DNA of 64,000 nucleotides from CAZAQV01 sp964487255 (GTDB lineage Bacteria; Myxococcota_A; Polyangia; Polyangiales; CAZAQV01). The DNA lies in assembly GCA_964487255.1 (NCBI GenBank), contig CAZAQV010000031.1, positions 1-64,000 of the forward strand, given 5' to 3'. The stretch's first letter is position 1. Each line of letters starts with the position of its first letter. The notes under the pieces are model-generated. The model was not told where the DNA came from. It made no database searches and saw only the letters and a list, made by a program, of their open reading frames with translations. This document shows, in pieces, positions 17,351 through 25,496 of this stretch. The position numbers and the translations under genes were made by a program.

Positions 17351-20020
17351 CTAGGATTGGGATTTTTCGTCGTGCTCGTGGCTGCTCTGCTCGGCGAAGT
17401 AATCGAGCAAAGTGCGGTGCAAGAAGACGTACCCGCCGCCCACGCGGCGCATGAGATCGAGCTCGACGAACCTGTCGAGTTGCTTCGTGAGGTTCAGGGG
17501 CAGCGGGGTTCGAAGTGCGAGCCAAACGCGCAGCACGCCATGCATGATCGCAGCAAAGCCCCCGTAGATCAGAAACATCGCGGTGAACACAAAGAGACCG
17601 ACCGCGCCCCCGACGACCAGCGCAGGGTTGCCATGGTGCTCGACCACCTCGATGAGCGGCCGGGTGATGTAGGGGTTGATAATGAGTCCAAAAACGAGAC
17701 CGATCGGGACGCCAAGGCCAAACGCGAGGCCAATGGCATACGCGAGCGAGCGCCGAATCCCCGCGTTGGGCCGAACCTTACTTGCTTGTTCTCCCGGTTC
17801 AAGCGCAAAGCAGAAGGCCAGAATCGCACCTGTAATGGCTGCTCCGACCATGTTGGCCGCGAAGTTGACGCGCAGCCCTTCTGCCAGACCGACCATCGAT
17901 GCACACACCGTGGTGATTGGGAGTAAGCGCAAGGCACGCCTCCATGACCAACGCAAGCGCTCGACGGGTTTGATGCGACCTCGCGTGTACGCAAACGACG
18001 CGACCGATACGCTCAGGCCGAAGGTGATGGCTGTGGCCACGGGCCCTTCGGTGATCGGAATCTGGGCCACGTTGAGACCCACACCAAACAGAAAGACCAC
18101 GATAACGCCCACCGCGTACAGCAAGGCCCGTTCGAACCTTGAACTTGGCCACGAGAAGTCGATGCGCTCGAGCCAAAGATCGGTGTGATTGATGCGCTGC
18201 ATGGTCGTCGCCAAGTAGCGGAGCTGCGCCAACATGGTGGTCGCTTCGTCCGCATTGTCGAGCTTGGCGAGCGCGCGCTTGATCACATGATCGTAGATAT
18301 GCTTCCACTCGGGCGCTTTGCTCAGGTCAACGGTTTTCTCTCCTCGCACGTAGAGCGTGAGTAGCAGCGGGTTGCGTAGCATCTCCTCGATGACCGCCGA
18401 CTTCGGACCGCCAACTTTCGCGCCACGTTTGGATACGATTTCACGAACCGCGTCATCGCCCAGCGGCTCGATCTGAAGAGCGCCTCCGAAGCAAAGCCTT
18501 TTGCCGATGGAGAGGTACTCGGAGTCGCGGCTGCTGACGGCGATCGGCAGCGGATAGGTTTCACGAAAGAGATTGAGCGCCTCGACAATATTCCCTCGTT
18601 CGCTGGGGTCAGTTTCGTCGAGACCGTCGAGTAACAGCGCGAGTGATGCACTGTCGAGCCAGCTGCGAACGGTGGGTCGCGGAAGACCATACTTGGCAAC
18701 GATCTCTCCCACGATCCAGTCTGCGAGGTGCTCGGCGGACGGGGATTCGCCTTTCGCACTTTCGTAAGAGGAAATATTGAGTACCACGGGGCGCGGGCTG
18801 TCTTCGGACTGTGATGCTGCGCGCCAGAGTTCTTTACAAAGCTGAAGCAAAAGGGTGGTCTTGCCAGCCCCTGGAGGCCCTACGATTAACAGCGCGTTGT
18901 AGCTTTGCTCCATGAGCGCCGTGATCTCGGTCGAGTGATAGCGTTTGCCTTGAGCATGCGCTTCGCTGACCCGAGGGCGGTTGGACCATGAGTCCCAAGG
19001 CGAGTCGATCAGATCGGGGCGAGCGCGTAACAAGACAGGTTCTGGCTCGTAACCTGCGAGCGAGCGGTACAGCACTCCTGTCAGCCAGAGACGCTCGACA
19101 CGCTCGAGCAGTAGGTGGTCGGATCGGTCGCGTTTGGCCGACTGTTCCGCATCGAGTTTGTCCACCAACTGCTCGAAACTATCGTGTCGTGCGCTGGGTT
19201 CTTCGCGGAGGCCACGACGCAGGAGTCGGTGCACGGCTTCGGGTGCGGGCTGGCTCTCAAGCGCGTTGCGAAGGGCAAGACAAAAGCTGTATTGGTCGCT
19301 TTTTTCAGACGCCTTGTCACCGGCCGCGACTTCAGGCGCCATCAGGCCAGGCGTGCCACCTCGCAGCGCTTCGCTTTCCTCGTGAACGAGCCGCGCGAAG
19401 CCGAAGTCGACGACGCGTACGCGCTGGTCGTCTCCGATGAGGACATTGCGAGGTTTAAAATCTCCATGGACGATGCCCTTTTCGTGCGCCGCGCATAGGC
19501 CGCGTCCCGCTTGGACGAAGATCGACACGATTTCACGCCAGGAAGCGTCCGGGTGTGCATCGAGCCATTCGCGGAGCGTCACGCCCTGCACGAGTTCCAT
19601 GACGAAGTAGAGTTCGTCGCCGTCGTCCACGATGTCGTAGATGGTCACCACGTTGGGGTGGCTCAGTTGCGCCAACGTGCGGGCCTCGGATGCGATCATC
19701 TCACGCTGTGCGCGTCCGATGTGTCCACGCAGAAGCTTGATCGCGACATTGCGGCGCAGCTCGGGATCATAGGCGCCATAAACCACACCCAGTCCTCCGC
19801 CACCAATACGCGCGCGGACATGAAGTCGCCCGAGTCGGTCAAAGTCGAGGTCGCTTTTTCGGTCGCCGTTCGAGGCCGATAGGATCAGCGCAATCGAGAG
19901 GTCGCGCTCGAGCGACTTTGTCTCGGTTACCCGCGGTCGGCTTTTGCGCAAAGTCTCTTCGAAGAGCGGGTCTTCGAGCTCCTCGTGCGTGCGGCGCGTT
20001 CCGGACTCGCGTTCTTTCAT
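17351..20020 (-). CDS. Ser/Thr kinase-NACHT-transmembrane fusion protein
   Basis: An 889-aa signalling protein. The kinase (about 65-320) has RIGGGGLGVVYGA, VAIKLLRG, catalytic loop VHGDFKPRN (HGD instead of HRD), VDFGFARL and GTPGLMAPE. A NACHT-type NTPase follows: Walker A GPPGAGKTT near residue 380 and Walker B LALLLDGLDE near residue 458, with helical sensor and winged-helix-like parts. About six membrane segments lie between residues 632 and 830. The end has a VFLHRTLLDYFAE motif typical of NACHT-associated helical tails. Its ATG overlaps the stop of the ECF sigma gene by ATGA, so the two are translationally coupled. A role as sensor-switch for the sigma factor is likely; a defence or death-signalling role is possible because NACHT proteins often do this. 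Confidence 0.9.
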   Translation of the reverse strand: MKERESGTRRTHEELEDPLFEETLRKSRPRVTETKSLERDLSIALILSASNGDRKSDLDFDRLGRLHVRARIGGGGLGVVYGAYDPELRRNVAIKLLRGHIGRAQREMIASEARTLAQLSHPNVVTIYDIVDDGDELYFVMELVQGVTLREWLDAHPDASWREIVSIFVQAGRGLCAAHEKGIVHGDFKPRNVLIGDDQRVRVVDFGFARLVHEESEALRGGTPGLMAPEVAAGDKASEKSDQYSFCLALRNALESQPAPEAVHRLLRRGLREEPSARHDSFEQLVDKLDAEQSAKRDRSDHLLLERVERLWLTGVLYRSLAGYEPEPVLLRARPDLIDSPWDSWSNRPRVSEAHAQGKRYHSTEITALMEQSYNALLIVGPPGAGKTTLLLQLCKELWRAASQSEDSPRPVVLNISSYESAKGESPSAEHLADWIVGEIVAKYGLPRPTVRSWLDSASLALLLDGLDETDPSERGNIVEALNLFRETYPLPIAVSSRDSEYLSIGKRLCFGGALQIEPLGDDAVREIVSKRGAKVGGPKSAVIEEMLRNPLLLTLYVRGEKTVDLSKAPEWKHIYDHVIKRALAKLDNADEATTMLAQLRYLATTMQRINHTDLWLERIDFSWPSSRFERALLYAVGVIVVFLFGVGLNVAQIPITEGPVATAITFGLSVSVASFAYTRGRIKPVERLRWSWRRALRLLPITTVCASMVGLAEGLRVNFAANMVGAAITGAILAFCFALEPGEQASKVRPNAGIRRSLAYAIGLAFGLGVPIGLVFGLIINPYITRPLIEVVEHHGNPALVVGGAVGLFVFTAMFLIYGGFAAIMHGVLRVWLALRTPLPLNLTKQLDRFVELDLMRRVGGGYVFLHRTLLDYFAEQSSHEHDEKSQS

Positions 20021-20586
20021 AAGCTTTTCGCGAAGCGAATAGCGTGGGCGTCACCGGAGGCCTCGAGCTGCTTCCTAAGCATCGAACGCCCGCGATGGAG
20101 GCGGCTTTTGACCGTCCCTGGTGGGACCTCGACGGCGTCGGCCACCTCCTCGACCGACAGCTCCTCCCAGTAGTGGAGCTCAAGCGTGATTTGCAGCTCG
20201 AGTGGCAAGCTCTGCATGGCCTCGACCAGCACTTGCTCCTCAGCCATCCGCGACGCCATGGTCGAAGCGCCGGGGTTGAGGTCGAGGATCGAGCTGACGC
20301 CAAAATCTGGGTTCATCTTGCGATCCTTGATTCGCCGGCGGATGTACTCAAAGAGCACATTGCGCGCGATGCCGAACAAGAAGGCCTTGAAGGTCGAGCG
20401 ACCCTCAAAACGGTCGGCGTGCTCGACGCAGCGAAGAAAAGTCTGCTGCGCGAGGTCGTCGGCGTCTTCCGAACTTTTGGTGCGGAAGAAGCGCAGAATT
20501 GATTCGAAGTGCCGCTCGATGAGCTGACGACCCGCCCCCTGGTCACCCGCTTTCCAAGCCTTGAGTTCCTCGAGCTCGCTGGGCAC
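20017..20586 (-). CDS. ECF-family RNA polymerase sigma factor
   Basis: A 189-aa sigma-70 family protein with region 2 (HFESILRFFRTKSSEDADDLAQQTFLRCVEHADRF to IARNVLFEYIRRR) and region 4 (LPLELQITLELHYWEELSVEEVADAVEVPPGTVKSRLHRGRSMLRKQL). No anti-sigma gene is adjacent; the coupled kinase-NACHT gene takes that place, as in kinase-controlled ECF groups known in Myxococcota and Planctomycetota. Start is GTG at 20586; the frame is closed by TAA just upstream. A perfect hairpin covers the start codon. It follows the EGF/lectin gene by 55 nt and may be cotranscribed with it. Confidence 0.93.
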   Translation of the reverse strand: MPSELEELKAWKAGDQGAGRQLIERHFESILRFFRTKSSEDADDLAQQTFLRCVEHADRFEGRSTFKAFLFGIARNVLFEYIRRRIKDRKMNPDFGVSSILDLNPGASTMASRMAEEQVLVEAMQSLPLELQITLELHYWEELSVEEVADAVEVPPGTVKSRLHRGRSMLRKQLEASGDAHAIRFAKSL

Positions 20587-20611
20587 GGCGAGGGCTTAGC
20601 ACGCCGTGCCC
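20581..20611 (-). repeat. Perfect 10-bp hairpin covering the sigma-factor start codon
   Basis: GGGCACGGCG (20581-20590) and CGCCGTGCCC (20602-20611) pair perfectly around an 11-nt loop. The GTG start of the sigma gene (20584-20586) lies in one arm. In mRNA this would bury the ribosome-binding region. No T-run follows, so it looks like translational control or an attenuating stem rather than a standard terminator. Confidence 0.6.
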
Positions 20612-20641
20612 AGGAGCAGAAGAGAGGATGCAAAGGGGTGG

Positions 20642-22255
20642 CTAGAGGCTCCATTTTACCCGCAAATAGTCTTCGATCGCCTTGCTCTCCTGCGCGGAAG
20701 GCGTCCCGTGAATCGTGACGATTTCATGGAGGTCACCGTCGAAGAGCTCCCCGCCAAAGTCGCTGTGGTCGCAGCCTATCGTCGAGAGCGCGACGTGGTT
20801 GAAGGCCGGTTCGGTCATTTCAATCTGCGCGCTTTGGCTGCCGTTGGAAATCACCAGCGCCTTGCCGTTGAGGAACGGTTGCCGGCTAATCTTCAAAAGC
20901 TGTTTCTTGCCGTGGGTGAAGAAGTCTGCTTCGACGACGTCGCCGGGAGTATCGCCAAAATCATGTCGATGCTCGGCCTTGATGTTTCCGTTCGCGAGAA
21001 TCTTGACGGTGAGACCGTGCCCTTTGGAAGGGTCCTCGGGCTTATCGTCAATGTTGTGGTGTGTGCGCCAGAGCCATTGCTCTTTCTGTGCGTCCCATTT
21101 GAGCACCATGTAGATCACGTAGTCGGCGGTTCCGACGTGGTTGACGTAGGAATAGAAGAAGTTGGAGGTGCCATTCATGCGCACGGCGCGATCGAAGAGC
21201 ACATAGTCCGGGCGTGCCCGGGTGGCGTAGGTGACCATGCCGCCGGTGGTGCCGAGCTTATTGCGCCAGGTCGCGACTTTGCCGGGCTCAGAAAAGATCA
21301 TGGTCGTGGGGTCTGCCCCGTCGTGCCAGGCGAGTGGCATGGCGGTCGTGATCGGCGGCAACCTCAGGTCGCAGCTTGAGCCGTCTTGGCTCAGCGTGTA
21401 CCCGAGGCTGCAGGTCGTGCACATTTCATCGATGAAGCCGTCGGGGCAATCGCAGGAAGCGTTGCCGCGACGCTCGACACACTTGCCGGGTCCGCAATCG
21501 ATGTCTTCGCAGACATCCGGGATACACGTTCCATTGCCATCGTCTACGAAGCCAGCTGCACACGCGGTGCAGGCGCGGCCTTGATAGCCCTCATCACATT
21601 CGCAGAGCGCAGCGCCCTCGCTGTCGACACATGTGCCGTGCCCATCGCAATCGTTACCAACGCAAACCGTAGGCACACATTTGTCCCCGTCTTTCGAGTA
21701 ACCCGCGTCACAGTCGGTGCAGCTGTCGCCGACGTAGCCGGTGTCGCAGCTTTGGCAGTTTGCGCCGGTCGAACCTGCTCGGCATATGCACTCGGTGTCA
21801 CCGGTGGGGTAGACGACACACTCCCCGCGGTCGCTGCAGGTGACGCCGCCGCATGGGTTCTCAACGCAAATGCCGTCGTCGTTCTTTTTGTAGCCAATCG
21901 CGCATGCTTCGCAGTCCGGAAGCGCGTAGCCGAGCGCGCAGCTATCGCAGCTCTCATCTGCGAAGTTGCCTTCGCAGCGGCAAGCCGCCTCACCGAATGC
22001 GTCGATGCAAGTTCCGTTTCCGCAGTCAAGGTCTATGCAGACCTCAGAAATGTCTGAAGCATCCATGCTGGCATCGGTCGTGACATCACCGTCCACCATG
22101 CTGCTATCGAGCGTGGCGTCGGGGCCTGTCATCGACCCGCTGCTGTCGTCGCCGCATGCGCCAAACACGAGTACGAAGAGCGCGGCTTCGATCGCCCCAA
22201 GGCCGAGCACGCCCAAGAGCTTTGAGGCTTCGATCCACCTGTTTTCGGCTTTCAT
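20642..22255 (-). CDS. EGF-like/laminin-type Cys-rich lipoprotein with concanavalin-like C-terminal domain
   Basis: A surface lipoprotein of 537 aa. The N-terminus has a hydrophobic segment ending FGAC, followed by an Asp/Ser/Thr linker. Six or so EGF/laminin-type modules follow with the pattern CxDxDCGNGTCID..GEAACRCEGNF...CDSCA. The C-terminal about 220 residues form a lectin-like beta-sandwich (LAWHDGADPTTMIFSEPGKVATW, DYVIYMVLKWD, GDLHEIVTIHG, IEDYLRVKWSL). Close paralogue of the next gene upstream. ATG at 22255 follows AGAGGAAG; an alternative ATG at 22303 would overlap the previous stop as TGATG. Probably cotranscribed from the promoter at 23824. Likely roles are adhesion or carbohydrate binding. 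Confidence 0.82.
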   Translation of the reverse strand: MKAENRWIEASKLLGVLGLGAIEAALFVLVFGACGDDSSGSMTGPDATLDSSMVDGDVTTDASMDASDISEVCIDLDCGNGTCIDAFGEAACRCEGNFADESCDSCALGYALPDCEACAIGYKKNDDGICVENPCGGVTCSDRGECVVYPTGDTECICRAGSTGANCQSCDTGYVGDSCTDCDAGYSKDGDKCVPTVCVGNDCDGHGTCVDSEGAALCECDEGYQGRACTACAAGFVDDGNGTCIPDVCEDIDCGPGKCVERRGNASCDCPDGFIDEMCTTCSLGYTLSQDGSSCDLRLPPITTAMPLAWHDGADPTTMIFSEPGKVATWRNKLGTTGGMVTYATRARPDYVLFDRAVRMNGTSNFFYSYVNHVGTADYVIYMVLKWDAQKEQWLWRTHHNIDDKPEDPSKGHGLTVKILANGNIKAEHRHDFGDTPGDVVEADFFTHGKKQLLKISRQPFLNGKALVISNGSQSAQIEMTEPAFNHVALSTIGCDHSDFGGELFDGDLHEIVTIHGTPSAQESKAIEDYLRVKWSL

Positions 22256-22302
22256 TGTGTAGATGTCTTCCTCTGAAACGCTCCTAGTTCTTGCTTGTCC
22301 CA

Positions 22303-23823
22303 TCACAGTCCCCACTTGGCTTTGAGATAAGCCTCGATGGCGTCTGCATCGGCTTGCGAGAGATCGCCATGGATGGCGATGACCTCGTGCATGTCCCCGT
22401 CGAAGAACGGCCGGTTTGAGTGACCCCAACCGATGGTGCCAACAGCGGCCTCGTCAAAAGCGGTTTGGGTCGACTCGACCTGCACATTCTGCGTTCCGTT
22501 GGAGAGGTAGAAAGCGGTGCTGTTCAAGAAGGGCTGGCGTGCCACCTTGATGAGCTGTTTCTGGCCGTGTGTGAAGAAATCGGCTTCGACGATGTCGCCT
22601 GGTGTGCTGGAGAAGTCACCTCGATGCTCCGCACGCACGTTGCCGTTCGCCAGAATCTGAAGTGAGAAGCCGTGCTTGTCCGCGAAGGCATCGTTGTCTT
22701 CCTGCCCATGGGTTTGCCACAGCCACTGGGCCTCCTCTTGGTCCCACTTGAGCACCATGTAGAGCACGTAGTTGCCCATGCCCAAATGGTCGGAGTAAGA
22801 GGCGGCCCTGTGGTTGGTGCCGTCGAAGCGAATCGCTTGGTCGAACAAGATGTAGTCGGCCTCGTGGCTTTCATACTCGAACCAAAGCGCAGGGAAGCCG
22901 CCCGTAGTGACGTCTCTCCACAGTTCGACTTTGGCGGGGGCGCCGAAGCGGATGCTGGCCGGCTGAGCAGCGTCGTGCCACGCCTTGAGCGTCGCGGAGG
23001 TGATGGGCGGCAGCGTGAGCACGCACGCGCCACGCGATAGAGTGTAGCCGCCTTCGCATGCCGTGCACATTGCGTCAGAGAAGTTGTCAGGGCATTCGCA
23101 GGCCGCGGCGCCTCCATCGTTGAAGCAAGTGCCCGGTCCGCAATCGACACCGGTGCAGATGGCGGGCACGCAGTTGCCGTTGTCGTCGAGCATCAAACCC
23201 TCTTCGCATGATTCGCATGAATCGCCGGTGTAACCCTCGTCGCAAGAACAGAAGGCATTCTCCTTTACAAGACATTGGCCATGGCCACTGCAGTCTTCTT
23301 TAAGGCACGCCGTTGGGACGCAGCCGGTTCGCTCTGGCGTTGCAATGCAGGTCTCGCTTGCTTCGCACTCGATGGCCGAGCAGGGGTCGGAGACACAGTT
23401 TCCCGCCTCGTCCATGCTGAAGCCACCCATACACTCGGTGCAGTCGGCGCCTTGGTACCCGACTGCACAGCGTACGCAGGCTTCTCCTGTGAAGTTTCCG
23501 TCACATATGCAGCGAGCCTCTGCGCCTTGCACAACGCATGTACCCCTCGCGCAGTCGATTTCCAGGCACTCGGGCGGAACTTCCGCATCGACGCCGCCGT
23601 CCTCAGTGACCTGAGTAGCGGTGACGGTCATGGCGTCAGGGCTGGCATCGGTGTCGACGCTTGTCGACTTGGGATCGTCGGCGCTGCTGCTGCCGCAACC
23701 GCCGAGTCCAAGAAGCGCAAATGCCAGCGCGGCTTCGAGACAGCCAAGTCCCAGTACGCCGATGGCCAGCGCAAGTTCGCGTCGTGTCTTGGTACCGCTC
23801 AATTCTTCGTTTGATCTTGTCAT
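22303..23823 (-). CDS. EGF-like/laminin-type Cys-rich lipoprotein with concanavalin-like C-terminal domain (paralogue)
   Basis: A 506-aa paralogue of the gene at 20642. Signal region IGVLGLGCLEAALAFALLGLGGC gives a lipobox near Cys. EGF-like modules (CLEIDCARGTCVVQGAEARCIC, CSGHGQCLVKENAFCSCDEGYTG, VDCGPGTCFNDGGAAACECP) lead to a lectin-like domain (LKAWHDAAQPASIRF, NYVLYMVLKWDQEEAQWLW, GDMHEVIAIHG, IEAYLKAKWGL). The ATG at 23823 follows directly after the conserved promoter-like block, so the leader would be only a few nucleotides; a TTG at 23835 is inside that block and is unlikely. Confidence 0.82.
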   Translation of the reverse strand: MTRSNEELSGTKTRRELALAIGVLGLGCLEAALAFALLGLGGCGSSSADDPKSTSVDTDASPDAMTVTATQVTEDGGVDAEVPPECLEIDCARGTCVVQGAEARCICDGNFTGEACVRCAVGYQGADCTECMGGFSMDEAGNCVSDPCSAIECEASETCIATPERTGCVPTACLKEDCSGHGQCLVKENAFCSCDEGYTGDSCESCEEGLMLDDNGNCVPAICTGVDCGPGTCFNDGGAAACECPDNFSDAMCTACEGGYTLSRGACVLTLPPITSATLKAWHDAAQPASIRFGAPAKVELWRDVTTGGFPALWFEYESHEADYILFDQAIRFDGTNHRAASYSDHLGMGNYVLYMVLKWDQEEAQWLWQTHGQEDNDAFADKHGFSLQILANGNVRAEHRGDFSSTPGDIVEADFFTHGQKQLIKVARQPFLNSTAFYLSNGTQNVQVESTQTAFDEAAVGTIGWGHSNRPFFDGDMHEVIAIHGDLSQADADAIEAYLKAKWGL

Positions 23824-23860
23824 CTCAATAGGCAAGTGACGTTTGGAGACTCTTGGTTCA
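23824..23860 (-). promoter_or_regulatory. Conserved ECF-like promoter element, copy 1
   Basis: On the minus strand it reads TGAACC, 13 nt, CGTCACTTGCCTATTGAG, then ATG. Four copies in the window keep the same 13-nt gap and the same downstream block. TGAACC and CGTC look like the -35 and -10 of ECF sigma promoters, although the gap is 2-3 nt shorter than usual. It drives the gene at 22303 and possibly the sigma-kinase-PDZ genes beyond. Confidence 0.65.
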
Positions 23861-23870
23861 CAAAAAATGA

Positions 23871-23900
23871 AAAAAAAGGACCCAGCACGGGGCCGGGTCC
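23871..23900 (-). terminator. Rho-independent terminator after the lectin lipoprotein gene
   Basis: On the minus strand GGACCCGGC and GCTGGGTCC form a 9-bp stem (one G-U) with a 5-nt loop, followed by a run of seven or more T. It lies 24 nt after the stop at 23924 and before the promoter of the next gene. Confidence 0.9.
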
Positions 23901-23923
23901 AAGTAGCTAGGCGGTGCGCCGAT

Positions 23924-25144
23924 CTAAGGGAGGTTCCATTTGCCGCGCAGATAGTTCGTCACTTCCTCGCGCTCCTGGACAGACAGGCGGCGGTTGTAGA
24001 CGATGACTTCGTAGAGAATGCCTTCGAAGGCTCCGACTTGCGTGCGACCGAGCTCGAAATCCAGTGGACTATCGAGTGAGTTCTCCACCGTCACGTAGAG
24101 GTGGGACTTGAGCGATTGGCCATTCGTCACGTCCGAACCGAGCAAGATCAGCGAGTCTGGTGAGGAACTCGTCTTGCGACCCGCTGCGAGATACATCGGA
24201 CGGATCTGCGTTTCGCGCTCGAGCAGGATGGTTGTGCCTCCGGTTGAGCCGGCGGGGTCCCGGATGATCATCTGAAAGTTGTTGCTCGCGGGAACGCGGT
24301 TGACCATAAAAGCCCAGTTGCTGTCACCGCTGGTGGCGCCCATCACGCCGGTCACGTTGCCCCTGGGTTCGCCTGCCCAAATCACCTCGAAGTCAGGGCC
24401 GCCGATGCCTGTGAAGTCTTCGAGAACGAGGCGATCGTCGGTACCATCGAACTCGAGCGCGCCCCGACCGTTTCGGTACTCGGCCAAGAAGACGGGCTTG
24501 GAGGATGCAAACGGCGCCTTGGCAGACTGATTCACGGGAGCGCGGCGATCGCGCCAGCCCTGCACTTTGTCGTCGGGCATATCCAGTGTCCAAAGCGTGT
24601 CGGCGTCGAGCCACAAGCGCATGCCGACCTCGGTGGGAGAAGTCAGCGTGCAGGTGCCGCCGTCGGCGGCTACGAAGCCGGTGTCGCAGGTTTCGCAATG
24701 CAGGCCTTTGTAGCCGTCGTCGCAGTAGCAGAAAGGCTCCGTCGCATTCTTAATGCTGCGTCCGCAGAAGCCGCCCACGCCGCAATCGAGTTCTTCGATG
24801 CCCAGGCTGTTGCACGTTTCAACGCACTCTCCGCGCTCGAGTTCCAGGCCATCGGGGCACGATTTTCCGGGTCCGATGACGCCGCCACCGTCGTCTTCTT
24901 CTTCTGCGCTGCCATCTTGCTTGGGGACGGCGCTATCTTCGACGGTGACCGAAGCGTCCTCTTGCTGCACGGAGGCGTCCTCTTGCTGCATGAGCGCGCT
25001 GTCCTTCATCACAGCGCTGTCGCTCGTCATCATCATGGTGTCCGGGTCACTGCCTTCGCCAGCGCATGCGCCGAGCACGAGTACAAAGAGGGCCGTAGCG
25101 GCTTGCATGATTGCGGTGTGTGGGCTTTCGATCCAGTCGTTCAA
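23924..25144 (-). CDS. Cys-rich lipoprotein with LamG/concanavalin-like lectin domain
   Basis: A 406-aa lipoprotein. The signal AATALFVLVLGAC is followed by an acidic linker with MQQEDASVQQEDASV repeats. One EGF-like module follows (CNSLGIEELDCGVGGFCGRSIKNATEPFCYCDDGYKGLHCETC). The C-terminal 240 residues are a LamG-type sandwich: RLWLDADTLWTL, VQGWRDRR, ALEFDGTDDRLVL, SNWAFMVNRV, LYEVIVYNRRLSVQEREEVTNYLRGKWNLP. Probable carbohydrate or surface binder. TTG at 25144 with GGAGG 5 nt before it is the best start; an ATG at 25108 is an alternative. It is preceded by the shared promoter element and followed by a strong terminator, so it is its own transcription unit. Confidence 0.83.
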   Translation of the reverse strand: MNDWIESPHTAIMQAATALFVLVLGACAGEGSDPDTMMMTSDSAVMKDSALMQQEDASVQQEDASVTVEDSAVPKQDGSAEEEDDGGGVIGPGKSCPDGLELERGECVETCNSLGIEELDCGVGGFCGRSIKNATEPFCYCDDGYKGLHCETCDTGFVAADGGTCTLTSPTEVGMRLWLDADTLWTLDMPDDKVQGWRDRRAPVNQSAKAPFASSKPVFLAEYRNGRGALEFDGTDDRLVLEDFTGIGGPDFEVIWAGEPRGNVTGVMGATSGDSNWAFMVNRVPASNNFQMIIRDPAGSTGGTTILLERETQIRPMYLAAGRKTSSSPDSLILLGSDVTNGQSLKSHLYVTVENSLDSPLDFELGRTQVGAFEGILYEVIVYNRRLSVQEREEVTNYLRGKWNLP

Positions 25145-25185
25145 GGTGTCCTCCAAAAAGTCTCGGGAGCGAGAAGTTCGTCGCT

Positions 25186-25222
25186 CTCAATAGACAAGTG
25201 ACGTTCGCGCCCTTTTGGTTCA
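25186..25222 (-). promoter_or_regulatory. Conserved ECF-like promoter element, copy 2
   Basis: Minus strand: TGAACC, 13 nt, CGTCACTTGTCTATTGAG. The spacing equals that of copy 1 and the downstream block differs by one base. It lies 41 nt before the TTG start at 25144. Confidence 0.68.
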
Positions 25223-25318
25223 CCCAATTTTTAAGATTCTTCGCTAGGGTTTGTCCCGAGCCATAGGTTTGCAGCTAGCAAACCTGGCTCTCCTTCAAAC
25301 ACCGCTCATCATGCAGTT

Positions 25319-25342
25319 AAAAAACCCCAGCCGAAGCCGGGG
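25319..25342 (-). terminator. Rho-independent terminator, UUCG-loop type
   Basis: Minus strand: CCCCGGC, loop TTCG, GCTGGGG and then TTTTTT. The G-U pair exists only on the minus-strand RNA (it would be an A-C mismatch on plus), which fixes the orientation. It serves the lectin gene at 25497-26732, about 155 nt upstream. Confidence 0.88.
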
Positions 25343-25496
25343 TCTGAAAGAACAGTTCAGGTTTGCGTCAATCCTGAGCGCGCCCGCATCGCAGCAGCGC
25401 TCTGCTCTCTGTTCTTCGGCTATCGCCTGATTCGAAGCGCCGTGCATGTCGCACAGCGCTTCTCGGTCAAGCTGGCCTCATCACCGATTACTTCGT

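Larger units (their letters stand above)
25157..25496. other. 340-nt intergenic region with a promoter element and a terminator
   Basis: It contains the promoter element at 25186-25222 for the gene at 23924 and the terminator at 25319-25342 for the gene at 25497. About 150 nt between that stop codon and the terminator has no coding signal and is probably a long 3' untranslated region. Confidence 0.6.
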
